Source: Paenibacillus chitinolyticus NBRC 15660 (GTDB taxonomy: Bacteria; Bacillota; Bacilli; Paenibacillales; NBRC-103111). Taken from it: 64,000 nt of DNA. Under the pieces are notes generated by a model that did not search any database, was not told the origin of the DNA, and saw nothing but the letters and a program-made list of their open reading frames with translations. The position numbers and the translations under genes are program-made. The DNA lies in NCBI RefSeq assembly GCF_000739915.1, contig NZ_BBJT01000013.1, positions 62,001-126,000 on the forward strand, in the 5' to 3' direction. Positions 36,412 through 45,156 of this stretch are shown here, piece by piece. Position 1 is the stretch's first letter. The number at the start of each line of letters is the position of its first letter.

Positions 36412-36813
36412 CTACCCGGCCGGTTTCCGAGGATAGTCCGGAGTCAGAATAAACGCCGTCTCCTCCTCATCCAGAGGTGGCTGCAGGGGAAGCACCCGGT
36501 CGATAAACGGGGTCGTATCCAGCTTGGCAAGCTTGACGCGCCCCGGTCCCCAGCCGATCTTCTCTCTCCAGCTCCCGAGCACGCCGGATTCCGCAAGCTC
36601 CCGCTCATCGACGATTTCTGCCTCGTCGCCATATGGGGACACGTAAAGCGCGTCGACCGGGCAGTAAACCTCGCAGATAAAGCAGGTCTGACAGTCGTTC
36701 TGCCGGGCGATAACCGGTATCCGGTCCGGTCCTTCGTCGAACACGTTCGTGGGGCACACCTTGACGCACATGCTGCAGCCTACGCAGCGGGCGGTACTGA
36801 CCAGCTCGATCAT
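36412..36813 (-). CDS. 2x[4Fe-4S] ferredoxin, AprB-like
   Basis: The 133-residue protein has two tetracysteine patterns, CVGCSMCVKVCPTN (cluster 1) and CQTCFICEVYCPVDAL (cluster 2), then a tail of about 75 residues with LDTTPFIDRVLPLQPP. The ferredoxin domain plus tail and its pairing with an AprA-like flavoprotein recall adenylylsulfate reductase AprB, but similar pairs occur in organisms without dissimilatory sulfur metabolism. It should pass electrons to or from the flavoprotein. ATG overlaps the flavoprotein stop as ATGA. It is the last gene of operon 2. Confidence 0.85.
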   Translation of the reverse strand: MIELVSTARCVGCSMCVKVCPTNVFDEGPDRIPVIARQNDCQTCFICEVYCPVDALYVSPYGDEAEIVDERELAESGVLGSWREKIGWGPGRVKLAKLDTTPFIDRVLPLQPPLDEEETAFILTPDYPRKPAG

Positions 36814-38507
36814 ACCGGCGTCACCTCCTTCCGCACGGCATCTCCGCCGGTCGGCTGAAGCGGTTCATGTCCCCGCTGCCGCGGCAGCCCGAGATGCGCC
36901 GCCGCGGCAGGGTCCGGACGGGGCGGGACTTCCCCGCCTCCCTCGAACTTGACGTGGATGTCGTCCAGCCCCGATACGAGCAGACGGCGCCCGTAGGCCG
37001 GATCGGTATGCGGGTATTCCGCGAGCGTGTGCATGCCGCGGGTTTCCCGCCTCGCCAGTCCGGCGGTATGGATCCAGCGGGCCGCCGCCACCATGGCGGC
37101 CGCTTCTCGGGCACGGACGCGCTCCCTCGCATCGCCGCCGGGGATACCGCCCTGAACGAGGGGCCACAGTCCGTGCAGCCTTTGAAGAGACTCCCGGAGC
37201 ACGGGCTCGCTCCGGAAGTAGTTGATCTCCAGCGGAAACACTTCCCGCTGGACGGCCCCGATAATCCCGGGGACATCCGTCATTGCGGATGTCCCCCGCG
37301 CCCCTGCGAGCCCGGCGCCGCCTGCCGGGCGGAGACTGCGCTGCCCGGCCCGGCCGCCCAGGGCCAGCGCATACCTCGCCGCGGCTCTGCCGGACCAGGT
37401 GCCGGACGAGATCGCCCACGAGGCGTTGAAAGCGCCGCCTCCAGATTGAGCGCCCGTGACTCTCTCACGGGTGGCCGCATCGCCGGCGGCATAGAGCCCG
37501 GCCACGGTCGTCGAGCAGTCTTCGCCGACGAGCCGGATGCCGCCCGTTCCCCGCACGGTTCCCTCGTACCGGAGGGTCAGCGGGAACGGCTGCGTGAACG
37601 GGTCGATGCCGGCCCGGTCGAGCGGCAGGAAGAAGATTGCGTGCGAGCTGCGCAGGATCGCCCGCTTCTCCGGGGTGTCCGCCTTGTCCATGACGGCGTA
37701 CACGGGCCCTTTGCTCAGCATCTTCGGCAGGAAATCGTGCGGTCGTGGCCCCTCCGAATGCAGCGCTGTGCCGTCCTCGGCATAGAAGGTCGCCCAGTTC
37801 AGCAGACGCCCCCGCGTGTTCGTGGCGAAGGCCGCGCTCGGCGCGTACTGGCGGCTGAACTCCATGCCGGAGAGCTCCACGCCGAGCTCGGCGGCCATCA
37901 GCAGGCCGTCGCCGGTCAGGACGTTGCAGCCGAGGCCCTTGCTCAGGAAGGCGCAGCCTCCCGTGGCGATCACGACGGCGCCCGCCCGCACTTCCCATTC
38001 CCGGTCATCCAGCCGGGATACGCCTCTGGCTCCGCCGACGCCATGCTCGTCGACGAGAAGCTCCAAGGCCGGAGACTGGTCCAGGATGCGGGCCCCCGCC
38101 TTGATCACGGCCCGGCGCATAAGCTTCATGTACTCCGGCCCCTGGAGGTGGTCCCTCATGGGCACTCCGTTCTCGTCCCGACGGAACGGGTAGCCCCAGG
38201 ATTCCACGAGTTCCAGGCTTTCGTACACCTGATCGAGCACGCCGTGAATCCAGGAAGGCTCGGACAGGAAGCCGCCTCCCTTCATCCTCTTCCTAACTGC
38301 TTCTTCCCTCAAAGCGGGATCGGGCGGCAAGTAAAGCAGATTGGTTCCTCCGGGCGCCGTCGCCCCGCTGGAACCGAGAAAGCCCTTGTCGGCCACGACT
38401 ACCCTGGCACCGCGGGAAGCCGCGCTCCATGCCGCCCAGGCGCCTGCGGGTCCGCCGCCGATCACCAGGACATCGGCCGTTAATTGAAGCGGCTGTTTCT
38501 GACTCAT
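36810..38507 (-). CDS. FAD flavoprotein of the fumarate reductase/AprA family
   Basis: The 565-residue protein has an FAD-binding VIGGGPAGAWAAWSAASRG, GSSGATAPGGTN, a C-terminal GLYAAGDAATRE and GGGAFNASWAISSG, the arrangement of fumarate reductase, L-aspartate oxidase and adenylylsulfate reductase alpha subunits. Its 3' gene is a tightly coupled ferredoxin (4-base overlap), making a two-subunit oxidoreductase. Upstream are genes for a sulfonate-type ABC importer in the same operon, so it probably acts on the imported organosulfur or related compound. The actual reaction is unknown. The C-terminal third is Ala/Gly/Arg-rich and high in GC. Confidence 0.85.
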   Translation of the reverse strand: MSQKQPLQLTADVLVIGGGPAGAWAAWSAASRGARVVVADKGFLGSSGATAPGGTNLLYLPPDPALREEAVRKRMKGGGFLSEPSWIHGVLDQVYESLELVESWGYPFRRDENGVPMRDHLQGPEYMKLMRRAVIKAGARILDQSPALELLVDEHGVGGARGVSRLDDREWEVRAGAVVIATGGCAFLSKGLGCNVLTGDGLLMAAELGVELSGMEFSRQYAPSAAFATNTRGRLLNWATFYAEDGTALHSEGPRPHDFLPKMLSKGPVYAVMDKADTPEKRAILRSSHAIFFLPLDRAGIDPFTQPFPLTLRYEGTVRGTGGIRLVGEDCSTTVAGLYAAGDAATRERVTGAQSGGGAFNASWAISSGTWSGRAAARYALALGGRAGQRSLRPAGGAGLAGARGTSAMTDVPGIIGAVQREVFPLEINYFRSEPVLRESLQRLHGLWPLVQGGIPGGDARERVRAREAAAMVAAARWIHTAGLARRETRGMHTLAEYPHTDPAYGRRLLVSGLDDIHVKFEGGGEVPPRPDPAAAAHLGLPRQRGHEPLQPTGGDAVRKEVTPV

Positions 38508-38583
38508 GGTTCTCCCTCCCTGTTCTGCCGCTTATTTTATCGCCGCCGGTTTTTGCGCCGGTCGGCTTACCGGGTTTACCGGC

Positions 38584-39600
38584 TTATTTCACCAGCCAGT
38601 CATCGACGTTAAAATCCGTATCGGCCAATTTATCCTGGACCAGAAAATCTTTGGTCGCCTTTAAAGCTTGAATGCCGCTGTCCGTGAACGACTCTCTCTG
38701 AATCCGGGAGACGGCGCTCGTTTTTTTAACCAAATCCAGCGGAGTTCCCGTATTCTCGACGACAAAAGCATAATAAGCGTCTTCCTGCGTTTTCAGATCG
38801 TCCAGCGCTTTAATCCTCAGGTCATTCCACACTTTTGCGATATCCGGAACTTTCTTCAAATAGCTCTCCGATACCACCGTTACCCCCGCGCCTACGAGAG
38901 CAGGATGATCTTTGGCCGCTTCGTCAAGAACGGGAAAGCCTTGGGGGATCATTTTGAGCCCGCGTACTTCCGTCGTGGCGATAGCGTCCACCTCTCCTCT
39001 GACCAGAGCGGCATCCGCGTCTTCATCCAACAGATGGATCAGCTGTACGTCTTTAATGCCCTGCTCTTTGAGCAGACCCGCCAGATAGCGGTGCATATAG
39101 GAGCCTTTTTTCACGGAAATTTTCTTGCCCTTCAGATCGGCCAGCGTCGTCGGTCCGTTCTTCTTCCCGAGAATAAACGCATTGCTCCCGGAGGAATTCA
39201 GGGTGATGACTTTGGACGGCGCTCCTGCGGAACGGGCCAATATGGCCGGCGTATCGCCCAGCGAGCCGATGTCGATCCGTCCGCTGATCAGCGATTCGCT
39301 CAAATCCGGGCCGTTGGGAAAACCGACAAACTGCACGTCCGTGATTCCCAGTTTTTTCAGTTCCTCCTTCGCCCCGCCTTTGTAGAACCCCCAGCCTTCG
39401 GCGCCGCTCGGAAGGTTCAGTTTGTTCGCGCCGATATAGCCCACGCGCAGCACGGAAGGCGCCTTGCCTCCCGGGCCCGCTCCCCCGGACGAATCAGCCT
39501 CCGCCCGGCCGCAGGCCGAGGCCAGCAGGACCAGCGCTGCCAGAAGCAGAACAAAACCGATGAGATGCGTGTATTTTTTCGTGTATGCCGTATGTGTCAT
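38584..39600 (-). CDS. ABC substrate-binding lipoprotein, SsuA-like (operon 2)
   Basis: The 338-residue protein has a lipoprotein signal (LLASACG) and the SsuA-like fold: VLRVGYIGANKLNLPSGAEG, FVGFPNGPDLSESLISGRID, GSLGDTPAILARSAG, LKGKKISVKKGSYMHRYLAG and VDAIATTEVRGL. Only modest resemblance to the operon-1 binding protein is visible, so it probably binds a different ligand. The ATG at 39600 is chosen because GAGGGGGGATAAGC precedes it; an upstream in-frame start would bury the signal peptide. Confidence 0.87.
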   Translation of the reverse strand: MTHTAYTKKYTHLIGFVLLLAALVLLASACGRAEADSSGGAGPGGKAPSVLRVGYIGANKLNLPSGAEGWGFYKGGAKEELKKLGITDVQFVGFPNGPDLSESLISGRIDIGSLGDTPAILARSAGAPSKVITLNSSGSNAFILGKKNGPTTLADLKGKKISVKKGSYMHRYLAGLLKEQGIKDVQLIHLLDEDADAALVRGEVDAIATTEVRGLKMIPQGFPVLDEAAKDHPALVGAGVTVVSESYLKKVPDIAKVWNDLRIKALDDLKTQEDAYYAFVVENTGTPLDLVKKTSAVSRIQRESFTDSGIQALKATKDFLVQDKLADTDFNVDDWLVK

Positions 39601-39681
39601 GCTTATCCCCCCTCTGTTTATGTAGAAATCCTCTCCGTCATGCTTTTCGCCCCGCCCGGCTTTAAGCGCGAACGGCACTTA

Positions 39682-40533
39682 TCAGCCTTCAAAACTGTCT
39701 CTCCACCGCAGCAGCTTCGCCTCCAGCAGCCGGACGAACGTATCCACAAGCTTGCCGACGACCGCAAACAGGATGACCCCGACGAAAATAATTTCCGTCG
39801 CCGAGTTCTGCTTCGCGAAGTTGATCAGGAAGCCGATGCCCGACTGGGAGCCGATCAGCTCCGCCACGACGAGCCCCAGCCACGAGACGGCCAGCGAAAG
39901 CCGCAGCCCGAGCAGGATGTTCGGCAGAGAAGCGGGAATGATCAGCCGAAGCAGCTGTTTGTACGGACTGAACCGCAGCACCTTGGCTACGTCGAACAAT
40001 TTGTTCTCCACACTCCGTATGCCGAGGTAGGTGTGAACATAGAGCGGGAAGAAAGCACCGTTCGCGATAATGAGCGTTTTGGACGTTTCTCCGAATCCGA
40101 ACCAGAGGATAATCAGCGGAGCCGCCGCCAAGTGCGGAACGAGACGGATCATCTGCAGCGTCGGATCGAGCAGTTGCTCGGCTTTGCGGAAGTACCCGGT
40201 CAACAGACCGAACAGCAGGCCGAGACTGCCCCCGAGCAGGAAGCCCGTTAATGCCCGCCACAGCGAAATTCCCACATGCTCCGTCAGCTCGCCGCTTATG
40301 GCCAGCTCTCTGAGTGCTGCGCCGATCATCAGCGGAGTCGGCAGAAAAAACGTCGAAATCCAGCCGAAGTCGCCTGCCGCCTGCCACACAATGAGCACAA
40401 GCACCGGAAGAACGGCACCCAAGGCAAAATCGCCCGTCTTGGCTTTCAACAGCGTTTGCCCGTATTTGCGCAGGCTTCCCGGCTGTTCATGTGTTCCGGT
40501 GAGACGTCGAAGCGCTTCCCCGCCACCGTTCAT
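39682..40533 (-). CDS. ABC permease 2 of operon 2, SsuC-like
   Basis: The 283-residue permease has six membrane segments and the EAA loop in VLRFSPYKQLLRLIIPASLPNILLGLR. It is closely similar along its length to the permease encoded just upstream (for example QMIRLVPHLAAAPLIILWFGFGE against QMIRMVPHLAIAPLFILWFGFGE), so the pair is a tandem duplication. The two may form a heterodimeric channel, unusual for the SsuC type, or two channels. AAAAGGAGGGAG supports the start. Confidence 0.9.
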   Translation of the reverse strand: MNGGGEALRRLTGTHEQPGSLRKYGQTLLKAKTGDFALGAVLPVLVLIVWQAAGDFGWISTFFLPTPLMIGAALRELAISGELTEHVGISLWRALTGFLLGGSLGLLFGLLTGYFRKAEQLLDPTLQMIRLVPHLAAAPLIILWFGFGETSKTLIIANGAFFPLYVHTYLGIRSVENKLFDVAKVLRFSPYKQLLRLIIPASLPNILLGLRLSLAVSWLGLVVAELIGSQSGIGFLINFAKQNSATEIIFVGVILFAVVGKLVDTFVRLLEAKLLRWRDSFEG

Positions 40534-40548
40534 AGTCGCTCCCTCCTT

Positions 40549-41421
40549 TTACTTGCCTCCATAGCTGTCCTGCCATTGCAGAAGACGCCTTTCCAGCAGC
40601 CGGACCCCCGAATCCGCCGCCTTGCCGATCACGGCAAACAAGATAATGCCCACATACACCACGGCGGTTTTGTTAAACTGCCGGGCTTCCGACATCAGAT
40701 AACCGAGCCCGGACGATGCCCCCATCAATTCGGCGACGACCAGTCCGAGCCAGGCGATGCCGAGCGAAACCCTTAGGCCGAGAAAAATATTCGGGAGCGC
40801 CGACGGCACAATAAGACGCGCCAGTTGTTGGTACGTGCTGAATCCCAGCACCCTCGTCACTTCAAACAATTTTTTGTCCGCGCCCCTGATCCCCAGAAAG
40901 GTATTGATATAAAGCGGGAAAAAGGCCCCTTTGGCAATCAGCAGCACTTTCGAGGGCTCGCCGAATCCGAACCAGAGAATAAACAAGGGCGCGATCGCCA
41001 AATGGGGAACCATCCGGATCATCTGCACGGAGGGATCGAGCACTTTTTCCGTTCTGCGGAAAAATCCGACCAGCATGCCCAGCAGAAGACCGAGTCCTCC
41101 TCCAAGCGCAAAACCTGCGGCCGCCCTCAACATGCTGATGCCCACATTCTCCGCAAGCGCCCCGGATTCCAGCAGGCTGCGAAACGATTTGGCGATGGTC
41201 CATGGTGTCGGAAAAAGCAGCCGGGAGATATAGCCCGCGTCACCCAGCACCTGCCACAAAATGAGCGCGGCCGCAGGCACGATCGCTCCCAGCAGGAACG
41301 ATTCCAGCCGCCGCCTCCGCTTGGAAGAGCCGGCGGGAGCCGGTTCTGCCGGGACAGAGTCAGGAGAAGCACCCAATAAAGTCGCGCCTGTACCTTGCAG
41401 CAGATTTGAAGGTTTGCTCAC
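40549..41421 (-). CDS. ABC permease 1 of operon 2, SsuC-like
   Basis: The protein has a long Ser/Pro-rich N-terminal tail, six membrane segments and the EAA loop in VLGFSTYQQLARLIVPSALPNIFLGLR. I chose the GTG at 41421 because AAGGAGGGG lies at correct spacing; the longer ORF from 41472 would overlap the ATPase gene by 35 bases and lacks a site. The next permease gene starts 15 bases downstream of its stop. Confidence 0.88.
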   Translation of the reverse strand: MSKPSNLLQGTGATLLGASPDSVPAEPAPAGSSKRRRRLESFLLGAIVPAAALILWQVLGDAGYISRLLFPTPWTIAKSFRSLLESGALAENVGISMLRAAAGFALGGGLGLLLGMLVGFFRRTEKVLDPSVQMIRMVPHLAIAPLFILWFGFGEPSKVLLIAKGAFFPLYINTFLGIRGADKKLFEVTRVLGFSTYQQLARLIVPSALPNIFLGLRVSLGIAWLGLVVAELMGASSGLGYLMSEARQFNKTAVVYVGIILFAVIGKAADSGVRLLERRLLQWQDSYGGK

Positions 41422-41437
41422 GATATCCCCTCCTTCG

Positions 41438-42214
41438 TCAAATTCCTGCGCTCTCAACGAGCTCGAGTTCATCCAGCTTCTCGAATTCGTTTAAAATTTT
41501 GTAGCGGATTTCCTGAAACGACGTGCTCGATTTCTTCCTCGGAAAAGGCAGATCCACCGGAACGATATTCCGGATCGCGCCGGGGCGCGGTTTGAGAATC
41601 ACGACGCGGTTCGCAAGGAAAACCGCCTCATCAATGTCGTGCGTGACGAACACCATAGTCGTCCGGTTGGCCTGCCAGATATCGAGCAGCACCTCCTGCA
41701 TATGCGCTCTTGTAAAAGCATCCAGCGCCCCGAAGGGCTCATCCAGCAGCAAAATTTTCGGATTCCGGAGCAGGGCGCGGGCAATGGAAACGCGCTGGGC
41801 CATCCCGCCCGAAAGCTCCCTCGGATAAGACTTCTCGAAGCCCTGCAGCTTAACTAGCTCAATAAGGTTATCCACCTTGGCGCGTACTTGCGGGTCTTTG
41901 AGCGAGAGATCGGCCGCGATATTCTTCTCGACCGTCAGCCACGGGAACAGGCGCGGTTCCTGAAAAATAAACCCTTTATCAATGCCCGGCCCCGTCACTT
42001 CCTCGCCTCCGAGCCGGACGTTCCCGTTGTGATCGGTATCCAGACCCGCCACGATTTTCAGCAATGTGCTTTTTCCGCATCCGCTCGGGCCGATGACGGT
42101 TATAAACTCGCCCTCTTTTATATCCAGATTGATATCGTGCAAGGCATGGACAAGCCCCTTCTTCGTCTCAAAAGCCTTGTTCAGCCTTCCGACTTCGAGC
42201 AGCAGATTTCCCAT
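41438..42214 (-). CDS. ABC ATPase of operon 2, SsuB-like
   Basis: The 258-residue ATPase has Walker [10 protein letters not shown] (near residue 41), Q-loop [12 protein letters not shown], signature LSGGMAQR, Walker [16 protein letters not shown] and switch His FVTHDID. The C-terminus has the SsuB-like [22 protein letters not shown]. It is the first gene after the operon-2 promoter and leader terminator. GAAAGGGG precedes the ATG. Confidence 0.92.
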   Translation of the reverse strand: MGNLLLEVGRLNKAFETKKGLVHALHDINLDIKEGEFITVIGPSGCGKSTLLKIVAGLDTDHNGNVRLGGEEVTGPGIDKGFIFQEPRLFPWLTVEKNIAADLSLKDPQVRAKVDNLIELVKLQGFEKSYPRELSGGMAQRVSIARALLRNPKILLLDEPFGALDAFTRAHMQEVLLDIWQANRTTMVFVTHDIDEAVFLANRVVILKPRPGAIRNIVPVDLPFPRKKSSTSFQEIRYKILNEFEKLDELELVESAGI

Positions 42215-42240
42215 CGTGCATCCCCTTTCGTTTTAGGACA

Positions 42241-42299
42241 AAAATAAAAAAAAGCGCATGCCGTACGGACGATATCTCGCATCCGGATCGCAGGCGCTT
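42241..42299 (-). terminator. Leader terminator (attenuator candidate) of operon 2
   Basis: On the minus strand AAGCGCCTGC pairs with GCATGCGCTT across a 1x1 internal loop, and inner GGA/TCC and CGA/TCG steps continue the stem; nine T follow. It lies between the promoter and the ATPase start codon, 27 bases before that start. Confidence 0.82.
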
Positions 42300-42344
42300 C
42301 TAGTTGACTAGTCAGCAGGTTTCAATTGGAGTTTTTATTTCATA

Positions 42345-42355
42345 CTATTCTTATA
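42345..42355 (-). promoter_or_regulatory. Operator-like 11-base element, operon 2
   Basis: TATAAGAATAG on the minus strand, 11 bases after the -10 box, identical to the element at 18288-18298. Confidence 0.55.
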
Positions 42356-42366
42356 GGATTAGACAA

Positions 42367-42395
42367 ATATTATCACTATAGCCCAGATCGGTCAA
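42367..42395 (-). promoter_or_regulatory. Sigma-A promoter of operon 2
   Basis: TTGACC (42395-42390), 17 bases, TAATAT (42372-42367) on the minus strand. Confidence 0.72.
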
Positions 42396-42520
42396 GACTG
42401 TTTCACAAATAAAATGGACCGCAAAAAAAACAGGCCGCACGCAGCCGCGCCAACCCGTTTTAATAACTCCGGTATTTTAGGAAGAACGATTTTGCCCGAA
42501 AAATGCAGGCACTCCGGGAA

Positions 42521-43402
42521 TCAACTGTCCCCTGCAGGCTTTTCCTTCTCCAGGGAATCGTCTTTCTGCATCAGGCGGATCAAGTGCATGGTCAGGTACA
42601 CCGCCTCCGCTTCGTAAACCGGCTGCCGCAGCCGGCGCTGCATGACTTTCATCAAAGTCCAGGCGATAGAGTAAATCTCCGGATACTGCTGCTTAAGCAG
42701 CTCGCCCAGCTTGTCCGGCTCGTGAACCGTTTCTTTGCGCTTCGTCCGTTCTATGGCAAAACGGAGATGGCGCAGAAGCCGGGAATAAGCGATGGTGCTG
42801 CGATCGATCGTAATATGCATCTGCCGCTCGATCAGGCCAATGAGCTCGCCGATCAGGCGGGAGTATTCATTGACCTCCGATACCGGCCGGTTCGTGATCG
42901 CGCCATGAATATGAAGCGTTACGAAACCGACCTCCGCCGGCGGCAGATGAACGTTCATTTTATCGTTAATCGTACGGATGACATAGCTCGCTATGGCGTA
43001 TTCCTTGGGATAGAGCTCGCGGGTTTCGAGCAGGAACGGATTCTGCAGCACAATACCCTGCTCCAGCCGTTTAATCGCAAACGCGATATGGTCCGTCAAG
43101 GCAATATGAATATGTTCATTCAGCGGCGCCCCGGCATGCTCCGAGATATACAAAATCACCTCGTTCATGACCTCGATCAGCTTTTCGTCGATTTGGGGAA
43201 TCAGCTGCTGGTATTGTTCTTTTTCTTTTTCATTGGTCAAAATGAAGAGCTTCTCGACCGCTTCCGAAGGAATGCGATCTTTGGCCTTCCGGTTAAACCC
43301 GATGCCTTTGCCGATCACCACAACTTCCCGATAGTCGGGATGCGCCGCAATGATCACATTGTTATTCAGCACCTTGACCACTTCTATGCCGCTGTTCTTC
43401 AC
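42521..43402 (-). CDS. glcT: BglG-family antiterminator, GlcT
   Basis: The 293-residue protein has an N-terminal CAT RNA-binding domain (about residues 1-60; VLNNNVIIAAHPDYREVVVIGKGIGF) and two PRD domains (about 70-170 and 175-285) with conserved His in LTDHIAFAI, LHIHGAI and TMHLIRL. PTS-dependent phosphorylation of these histidines sets activity. A ptsG-type RAT in front of ptsG identifies it as GlcT. In Bacillus glcT adjoins ptsG; here a six-gene ABC/flavoprotein operon separates them. Confidence 0.93.
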   Translation of the reverse strand: MKNSGIEVVKVLNNNVIIAAHPDYREVVVIGKGIGFNRKAKDRIPSEAVEKLFILTNEKEKEQYQQLIPQIDEKLIEVMNEVILYISEHAGAPLNEHIHIALTDHIAFAIKRLEQGIVLQNPFLLETRELYPKEYAIASYVIRTINDKMNVHLPPAEVGFVTLHIHGAITNRPVSEVNEYSRLIGELIGLIERQMHITIDRSTIAYSRLLRHLRFAIERTKRKETVHEPDKLGELLKQQYPEIYSIAWTLMKVMQRRLRQPVYEAEAVYLTMHLIRLMQKDDSLEKEKPAGDS

Positions 43403-43509
43403 TTCCGCACCTCTTCCGTGCCCTGTTGATTCCTCCAGATTACTAGAAAAAGGCGCTTACATCAAGCTGCCGGAACAAAAGCAGGCAGGCAATCCCCGGA
43501 CTCCCGGAA

Positions 43510-45156
43510 TTACCCGCCTTTTCCCGCCACTCCGTCCGGAAGCTCTTGAAGAACGGCACCGTAAGCTTCCTCCGGGTAATAAGCGCCGGAGGAAGGCTCT
43601 GCCGCGCTCAATCCGGGAGCATAACGTTTTTTCATCTGGCTGGTCGACATCGCGATAATGCGCGGATTCAGCCGGGCCGTGTTCTCCTGCAGGCGTCCGA
43701 ATCCACCGGGATGAAGCATCCCGAGCAGAACACGCAGGTACAGTGTCGAGGACCAGCGCCACAGGCGGTTATGCAGCGGCAGAACGGTAAATCCGAACTG
43801 CTTGGTGCCGCGGTGGATCATGGAAATGCCGTACACGCCCTTAAGATCGGCAAGGGTCGGGTCCGTCAGCAGGCGGTGGGCCAGTCTGGGCATGGATTTG
43901 TCCATGGCCCGGATCATCTGCACGGCCAGCTTCATCATGGAGGAGTTTTGCGATCCGGCCTGGCGCAGCCATTCGTTGTCGAGATGAAGCTCCGCCACCT
44001 TGTCGCCCGGGCGGATGATCTCCCCGTCCTCGAGAACCAGCTCCTGCCCGTGGTACGCCCGGATGCGGTAGTGGAGGAAGCGGTGCTCGGAATCTCCGGG
44101 CTGAATCCGGTACAGCCGGTGAAACAGCCGCTCCCACAGCATCCAAGCGCGCAGGGCCAAACCCCGGTGCTTCCCCGGGGGCTGTGGCTCGCTTTGCGGC
44201 GCTTCACGGGCGGGCGCCGCTTCCATCACGGGCTGCGGGAGCTGCGCGCTCACGGCCTCACCCGTGGTCCGCGGGCCGGGCACGGCAGCCTGCGGGTCCC
44301 GTGCGGTCGCAGCCGCTCGGTCTGCGGACCGGGGGCCATGCGCGGCAGCCGCCGCTCCGCCAGCAGCCTGCGATGCCCGATCGCGCGGCGAGGACGCTGC
44401 CGGCAGGGCGGTCCGCTTCTCGGCGCTGCGGCGGACGAGCCGCTCGGGAAGCCTCCGGCCCGGAAGATGCTCGTCAATACGCGCAAAACGGATGCCCCGC
44501 CGGCGGGCATCCTCCAGCACATCCGCGAGTGCCTCGATCATATAGCCCGGCGCATCGGGGTTCGCGCCCAGTGTGTCGCCGCTGTCGTGCAGGAGAATGA
44601 CGGCGCCGTCTTTCACTTTGCCGATCAGCTTCCGTTTGATCTTGTCGGTCCCCCCTCTGCTGCGCCAGTCAAAAGCGGCCATGGACCACAAGACGATACG
44701 GAATTTGCGGATCAGCAGAAAATCGAACACGTTGAAAACGCCCCACGGGGGACGGTAATGAACCGGCCGTATCCCGGTAATGCGTTCGATCACGTCTGCC
44801 GAATGTTCCAAGGTGCGGCGCACCTTCCAGGGGGTCATGAGAGCATTGGAATGGTGCATATAGTTGTGCAGCCCGACCAGATGCCCTTCCTCGTGCATAC
44901 GCCGGATCAGATCCGGGTAGTGCTCCGCCTTGGCGCCCAGCACGAAAAAAGTGGCTCTCGTGCCTTTTCGGGCAAGCAGATCCAGCAGCTGCGGCGTATA
45001 CTGCGGATCGGGGCCGTCGTCAAAAGTCAATGCGGCGCACGGGCTGTCGCTTCTGCTTTTAAACACGCCGTATCCGAGGCGCCGGATCAGGAAGGTAGGC
45101 ACAAGCGTGTAGATCAGATAGAAAATAAAGACTACCCAGATAATTCCTTCAACCAC
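43510..45156 (-). CDS. Polysaccharide deacetylase fused to a YkoP-like domain
   Basis: The 548-residue protein has a membrane segment (about 5-25), a NodB deacetylase domain (about 40-225) with the metal Asp-Asp in TFDDGPDPQYT, the His pair in HNYMHHSNAL and RPPWGVFNVFD, then an Ala/Pro/Arg-rich linker (about 235-330) and a C-terminal YkoP-like domain (about 335-548; AWMLWERLFHRLYRIQPGDS). In B. subtilis YkoP is a separate gene. It probably removes acetyl groups from a surface glycan. The GTG start overlaps the MFS stop by eight bases. The linker DNA is markedly GC-rich. Confidence 0.85.
   Translation of the reverse strand: MVEGIIWVVFIFYLIYTLVPTFLIRRLGYGVFKSRSDSPCAALTFDDGPDPQYTPQLLDLLARKGTRATFFVLGAKAEHYPDLIRRMHEEGHLVGLHNYMHHSNALMTPWKVRRTLEHSADVIERITGIRPVHYRPPWGVFNVFDFLLIRKFRIVLWSMAAFDWRSRGGTDKIKRKLIGKVKDGAVILLHDSGDTLGANPDAPGYMIEALADVLEDARRRGIRFARIDEHLPGRRLPERLVRRSAEKRTALPAASSPRDRASQAAGGAAAAAHGPRSADRAAATARDPQAAVPGPRTTGEAVSAQLPQPVMEAAPAREAPQSEPQPPGKHRGLALRAWMLWERLFHRLYRIQPGDSEHRFLHYRIRAYHGQELVLEDGEIIRPGDKVAELHLDNEWLRQAGSQNSSMMKLAVQMIRAMDKSMPRLAHRLLTDPTLADLKGVYGISMIHRGTKQFGFTVLPLHNRLWRWSSTLYLRVLLGMLHPGGFGRLQENTARLNPRIIAMSTSQMKKRYAPGLSAAEPSSGAYYPEEAYGAVLQELPDGVAGKGG

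Larger units (their letters stand above)
42215..42520. other. 306-base intergenic: control region of operon 2
   Basis: It holds the promoter, the 11-base operator-like element and a leader terminator of operon 2. From 42400 to 42520, after glcT, there is AT-rich sequence and no separate terminator that I can identify. Confidence 0.7.

Noticed and set aside
42241-42360. S-box (SAM) or T-box in the leader of the organosulfur operon
   Set aside because: The conserved cores of these classes are absent; only a terminator hairpin is visible.
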